A stretch of 64,000 bases of DNA from the NCBI GenBank assembly GCA_004026145.2, contig CP034987.1:2740014-2804013 (forward strand), read 5' to 3'. Both the position numbers and the translations under genes were made by a program. The stretch comes from Takifugu bimaculatus. Taxonomy: Eukaryota > Chordata > Actinopteri > Tetraodontiformes > Tetraodontidae. This document shows positions 60,434 to 64,000 of this stretch, in pieces. Under the pieces are notes generated by a model. The model was not told the DNA's origin. It did no database searches and saw only the letters and a list, made by a program, of their open reading frames with translations. Within the stretch, counting starts at the first letter, position 1. Each line of letters opens with the position of its first letter.

Positions 60434-60622
60434 TCCTACCATTGTGGTGACTTCCACAGACATTATACATTACCCAGCTTACTCTAACCATCCCAACTAA
60501 CCCTAACTAAAAACTAACCCTAACCTAAAGAGCATGCCTTAACCCCAAACAGTCCCACTAGTAGAATGCAGACCTTGGTGCTCAAAATGTAGTAAATGTG
60601 AACACACACACACACACACACA
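60434..60622. repeat. Teleost dispersed cassette with telomere-like CTAACCCTAA
   Basis: Between two CA tracts lies ATTGTGGTGACTTCCACAGA, a TTACCCAGC segment, ACTAACCCTAAC twice and TTAACCCCAAACAGTCC. This order (short transcript-like head, CTAACCCTAA stretch, TTAAC-CC-AAACAG, CA repeat) recurs in many fish genomes as a dispersed repeat; I recall the pattern but cannot name the family. The second CA tract is at about 60603-60622. Confidence 0.45.
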
Positions 60623-61666
60623 CGTGACCCTGCCATTTTCTCTGATTGTGTGATGGATGAGCCTATTGATGTTCCATATGGTTCATCTCTGGGGTTATAT
60701 TGCATTGATCCAATAATGTGTGTACGTGTGTGCGTGCACGTGTGTGTTTTCTATTGGTTTTACATTAGCATGTGCTGTGCATGTAGCGGAGAGCACGGTG
60801 CAGTCTATCTTACAGCATGTCAGACATGGAAATGCGCATGGCTGATCTGTGTTTGTACATGTATGCGCGCACGCGTGTGTGTACGCGTGTGTGTGTGTGT
60901 GTGACCTTCTGCCATTGATTAAAGCCAAAGCGTGATTGGAATAATCAACGGGCTGTCAGGGGGTTGTTGCTGCAGCATTCGTTAGGCTGTAATGTAACAT
61001 AGGAAATATACAATCAAACCTTTGTCTGAGCCTCGGACCCGCATTTGCTCCCAGAACCAACATTCCTATAATCAGACTCGGTTCTAATAGAGCCAAACTG
61101 TCCGAAAAGGGTTATTCTGCCAAGTCAAGAAAAGGTACAACAATAACTCATTTTTCCCAGTTTTGGAATACTTTGGTATAAGTGAATGAACAGTTGGGTC
61201 AGATGGCTTGTTTATATCATTGGGGTAAGTTTCTATTAGCCTGTTGCACATTAGATTAGCATTGCGCTAATTTACTAAGGCTTTGGTGCTACTTGACAGC
61301 CACCGTGACAACAGAGCCTGGATATATGATAAGGAAACTCCGGAAAATTCAGGTGGGATGGAACAAACCATGTGACTGATTACTCATAGACCTCCTTTTT
61401 TCCCTTGAGACAGTGAAGATGACTGAAAGTAGATCAGAGCAAAGAAAAGGAAGATCTGATTGGAAAAAAGGACAGAAGAGACCCACATGTTAATGGAGAC
61501 CTGGAAAAGATTCCGAAGGCGATCCGGGAATAAAGAAACATGATGTGGAACCAAAATCCTATTGACAAACAAGCAACAGATCTTTTTTTGTTTGTTTGGA
61601 AGGTGAAGTCGAGAAGATGGAGTGTTCAAGTCGCATCCGTCACAACGTCTTTTTATGTTTCCCTCA

Positions 61667-61735
61667 ACACGTCAAGACACGTCAGGACACGTCAGGACAC
61701 GTCAGGACACGTCAGGACACGTCAGGACACGTCAG
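61667..61735. repeat. 10-bp repeat ACACGTCAGG, 7 copies
   Basis: Seven near-perfect 10-bp copies (first unit ACACGTCAAG). Each contains CACGTCA, whose complement TGACGTG is the core of ATF6/XBP1-type sites and a half-CRE, spaced one helical turn apart. Confidence 0.92.
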
Positions 61736-64000
61736 CCGGGACAGTTGTGACTCCTGTTCACACCGATGAAAGTAGGAGCCAAAACTTGGGAGTTTATATC
61801 GCCGTGGAGACCGATAGACTCCAAACTGCCACGCGTAGATCGGCGAGCCGATGAATTCTATTGGAGAAATTGAGTTTTACAATGTAATTGGAGGAATGTT
61901 TTGACATTTAAAGTCCGTGATATAAAGGGCCACACGCTTCGGTTCGGCCCTTAACACTTAACAAGCGTCACGATGGTGTTAATTTTTGTCCTGAAAGCAG
62001 CTCGGATTCAATATGAAGCTGAATAGTGGTGCTGCTTTATGGTGGGGTGATGTGCGAAAAAGTAAAACTGAAAAGTGGCGTGAGGAGAAATCCTGTCATG
62101 TTAGGAAATACTGAAGGTCCCAGTCATTTTCCGAGTCATTAATGTGAAAATCCAGCGTTAGCCTTTTACGAACACCAGCGACAACACCTGCTGATGCATT
62201 TGTGTTCCCGGAAAAGGACGTTTAAACGTCGCGGCGTTCTCCGTCCACAACATTTCTGTACTGTTAGTTTAAAGGTGGTTGCCACCATTTTTAAATGCTC
62301 ATCACATCAGACATCTCTAAAAGAGGAAATCATATAGAAATAACGGAATAAGAAACAAAGCCAATTAAAAAAACTTTAATTAAAAGCTAGTGGTCCAGAA
62401 GATGTTGAATCCTCCTAAAGGCCGACGATGCCTCCCGAACATCCGCCGGTGGCTCCTGCATCTGTTGGGTTGGTTTGTTCCTCAGATAAGCGTCATTAAG
62501 CCGAACTGGCCGCGTGCTGGCCGCCGTGTCCATCTGGCACGCTGGCACTTGCAGGGACCAAACGTCTGCACCAAAAGAAACAATTAAAAGCACCCCCTGC
62601 CGTGTCAGGTGGGATAAAAGATGGTGCAATTATTGTACGACACGTATTCGATGCGATTGCCGCTACGTGACTGTAGCATTGCCAGTCCTCCAGTTCGGGC
62701 CAGCGAAACAATATGGGGGCAGCAGAGAGTTCTGAAACACTCGTCGTGCCAGGTTTTTTTCCCCCAGACTTGGCACCGAGCGGAGTAATGAGCCTAATAG
62801 TCACACCAGAGATACAATAATGGTTTCTGAGATGGGAACGCTTCGGTTTTGCCCACAGGAGCTAGCTGTGTGTTGTCCAGATGCACCACATTTCTCCTGG
62901 ATTCAGCAGCAGCCGAGGTTGTTGAAGACATTTCCTTAAATAAATACAGCTGGAGGGCAGCGTCTCACATTCAGACGCCATTTCTATGATAAAAACATCT
63001 GAAGATGCTTCTCCTCACTCCTCCTTAAGTGAATGTAGTGGTGGCCAGGAGGAGTCAATGGAGTCCCCCGGTGGTCTACACCATCCATCGGGCCCTGAAC
63101 CACAACACCCCCCTGGTGGTGGGTTGGTGCTGTGGCCAGGTCCTCCTTTAAGTTCGATGAGGATGATCTTTTTTGTCTGGACAACCAGATGGGCCTTTAT
63201 TTCCCGATTGGGCCTTGACACCACAAGAACACTTAAACCAGTGAGGTTTCCTTGTTTGCTTCACACAAGAACTTTTTTTTTCATTTTTACACCTTTGTGG
63301 CACCTTTTGTTTGGACCTGTCACTTTGTGATGATGGTAGTTTTTTGAAGGTTGAATCAGGTAGCAAAACCATCACTAGCACAAAAAAACAAAACAAAGTA
63401 AATGAGTAAATGATACGGATCAAGACAAGCCACCCCGCCATCTATGCTGCGGGAGCATTTGAATAAAATGCGAAATATCAGCAGCTCTGATAGAGCCAGT
63501 GGTTTGCGAGCTGTTCCCTTTCCTTAAAAACTGGATTGTTGCGATGAGAACGCTATTTTTGCAGGATCAATATCACAATATGAGACAGAGCTCGTCATTG
63601 TGTGCCTTTTACCCTCCAGTACCGGTGAGTTTGGGCTTTCATGTTGGGGAAATTGCTTTGATGAGCATTTATGAAGATCTCCGGTTATTCTACAGAAGCA
63701 AGAAGGCAGAAATAAATACGGAACATGAGGAATATATTGTCAAACCTCCACTAGATGGAACAGACTGATGATGTTTACTGATGGTGACACTGCTAATATT
63801 CAGATAAATGCTATAAAACTGATGGGAAGATGTGAAAGATTTCGCTTGTTTTGCAAATAAACCAGCCAACCGTATGTTTGTACGTGATTGCGGGGCCCAT
63901 CCCTCACTTCTCTTTTTCTCTCCACTACATCTCATTACAGTCAAGCAGCCCCCAGGTGTCACATTTGCCTTGTTATCACCCCTCCTAATTGACCTGTGCT

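Larger units (their letters stand above)
48411..64000. other. 3' flank of trps1: no recognised gene, rich in tandem arrays
   Basis: I recognise no coding exon in these 15.6 kb. Long open frames at 50.4-51.7, 53.6-54.2 and 57.7-58.6 kb are products of tandem arrays. The remainder is AT-moderate unique-looking DNA with a LINE fragment (57350-57545), a telomere-like cassette (about 60.4-60.64 kb) and several arrays listed separately. Open frames at 55926-56432 (+) and 63499-63768 (+) have no recognisable domain. Confidence 0.7.

Noticed and set aside
62387..62804. Two overlapping minus-strand open frames, checked for transposase similarity
   Set aside because: No catalytic motif or recognisable transposase block could be seen in either frame.
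63499..63768. 89-residue + strand open frame with cag and gtgagt-like splice signals near 63563-63625
   Set aside because: No recognisable domain, no matching neighbouring exons, and it does not resemble eif3h, the gene expected near TRPS1. Left unannotated.

Overview
The window is vertebrate nuclear DNA, most likely from a ray-finned (teleost) fish. The evidence is split genes with consensus GT-AG introns, some very short (89, 232 and 237 bp), very dense CA/TG microsatellites, tRNA-derived SINE fragments of a type common in teleosts, and a decayed LINE end. There are no bacterial features. I recognise one protein-coding gene: trps1, the atypical GATA/Ikaros-finger transcriptional repressor (human TRPS1 orthologue or a teleost co-paralogue), on the + strand. 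All other long open frames are either antisense or out-of-frame shadows of its exons or products of tandem repeats.

Layout. 1-12531: non-coding DNA upstream of the first coding exon (5' flank or 5'-UTR intron), with microsatellites and one SINE-like fragment. 12534-20397: seven coding exons carrying an acidic N-terminus and seven C2H2-like fingers. 20398-42539: a 22-kb intron with microsatellites, a SINE end, a CpG-rich block, CTCF-like motifs and a LINE tail. 42540-42662: the GATA-finger exon. 43895-45406: the last coding exon, with the basic NLS, two SPIEKY motifs, a PLDLA motif and the two Ikaros-type fingers. 45407 to about 48410: 3'UTR ending at an AATAAA. About 48.4-64 kb: non-coding 3' flank, unusually rich in short-unit tandem arrays. 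Every splice phase in the nine-exon model closes. It predicts 1,439 residues; human TRPS1 is about 1,281-1,294.

TRPS1 works as a single nuclear protein. The GATA finger with its adjacent basic tail binds WGATAR DNA, the C-terminal Ikaros pair and neighbouring motifs recruit repression partners, and the upstream fingers are presumed protein-interaction or accessory modules. Points of note in this copy: a 102-residue low-complexity C-terminal extension, absence of the two SUMO-acceptor motifs that precede the Ikaros fingers in mammals, a stop-free 237-bp intron whose retention would add 79 residues and which carries an 18-bp CRE-centred palindrome, convergent CTCF-like motifs around the GATA exon, and miR-30 and miR-221/222 seed matches in the 3'UTR. 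I found no convincing new multi-gene system; the best leads are cis-regulatory and structural.
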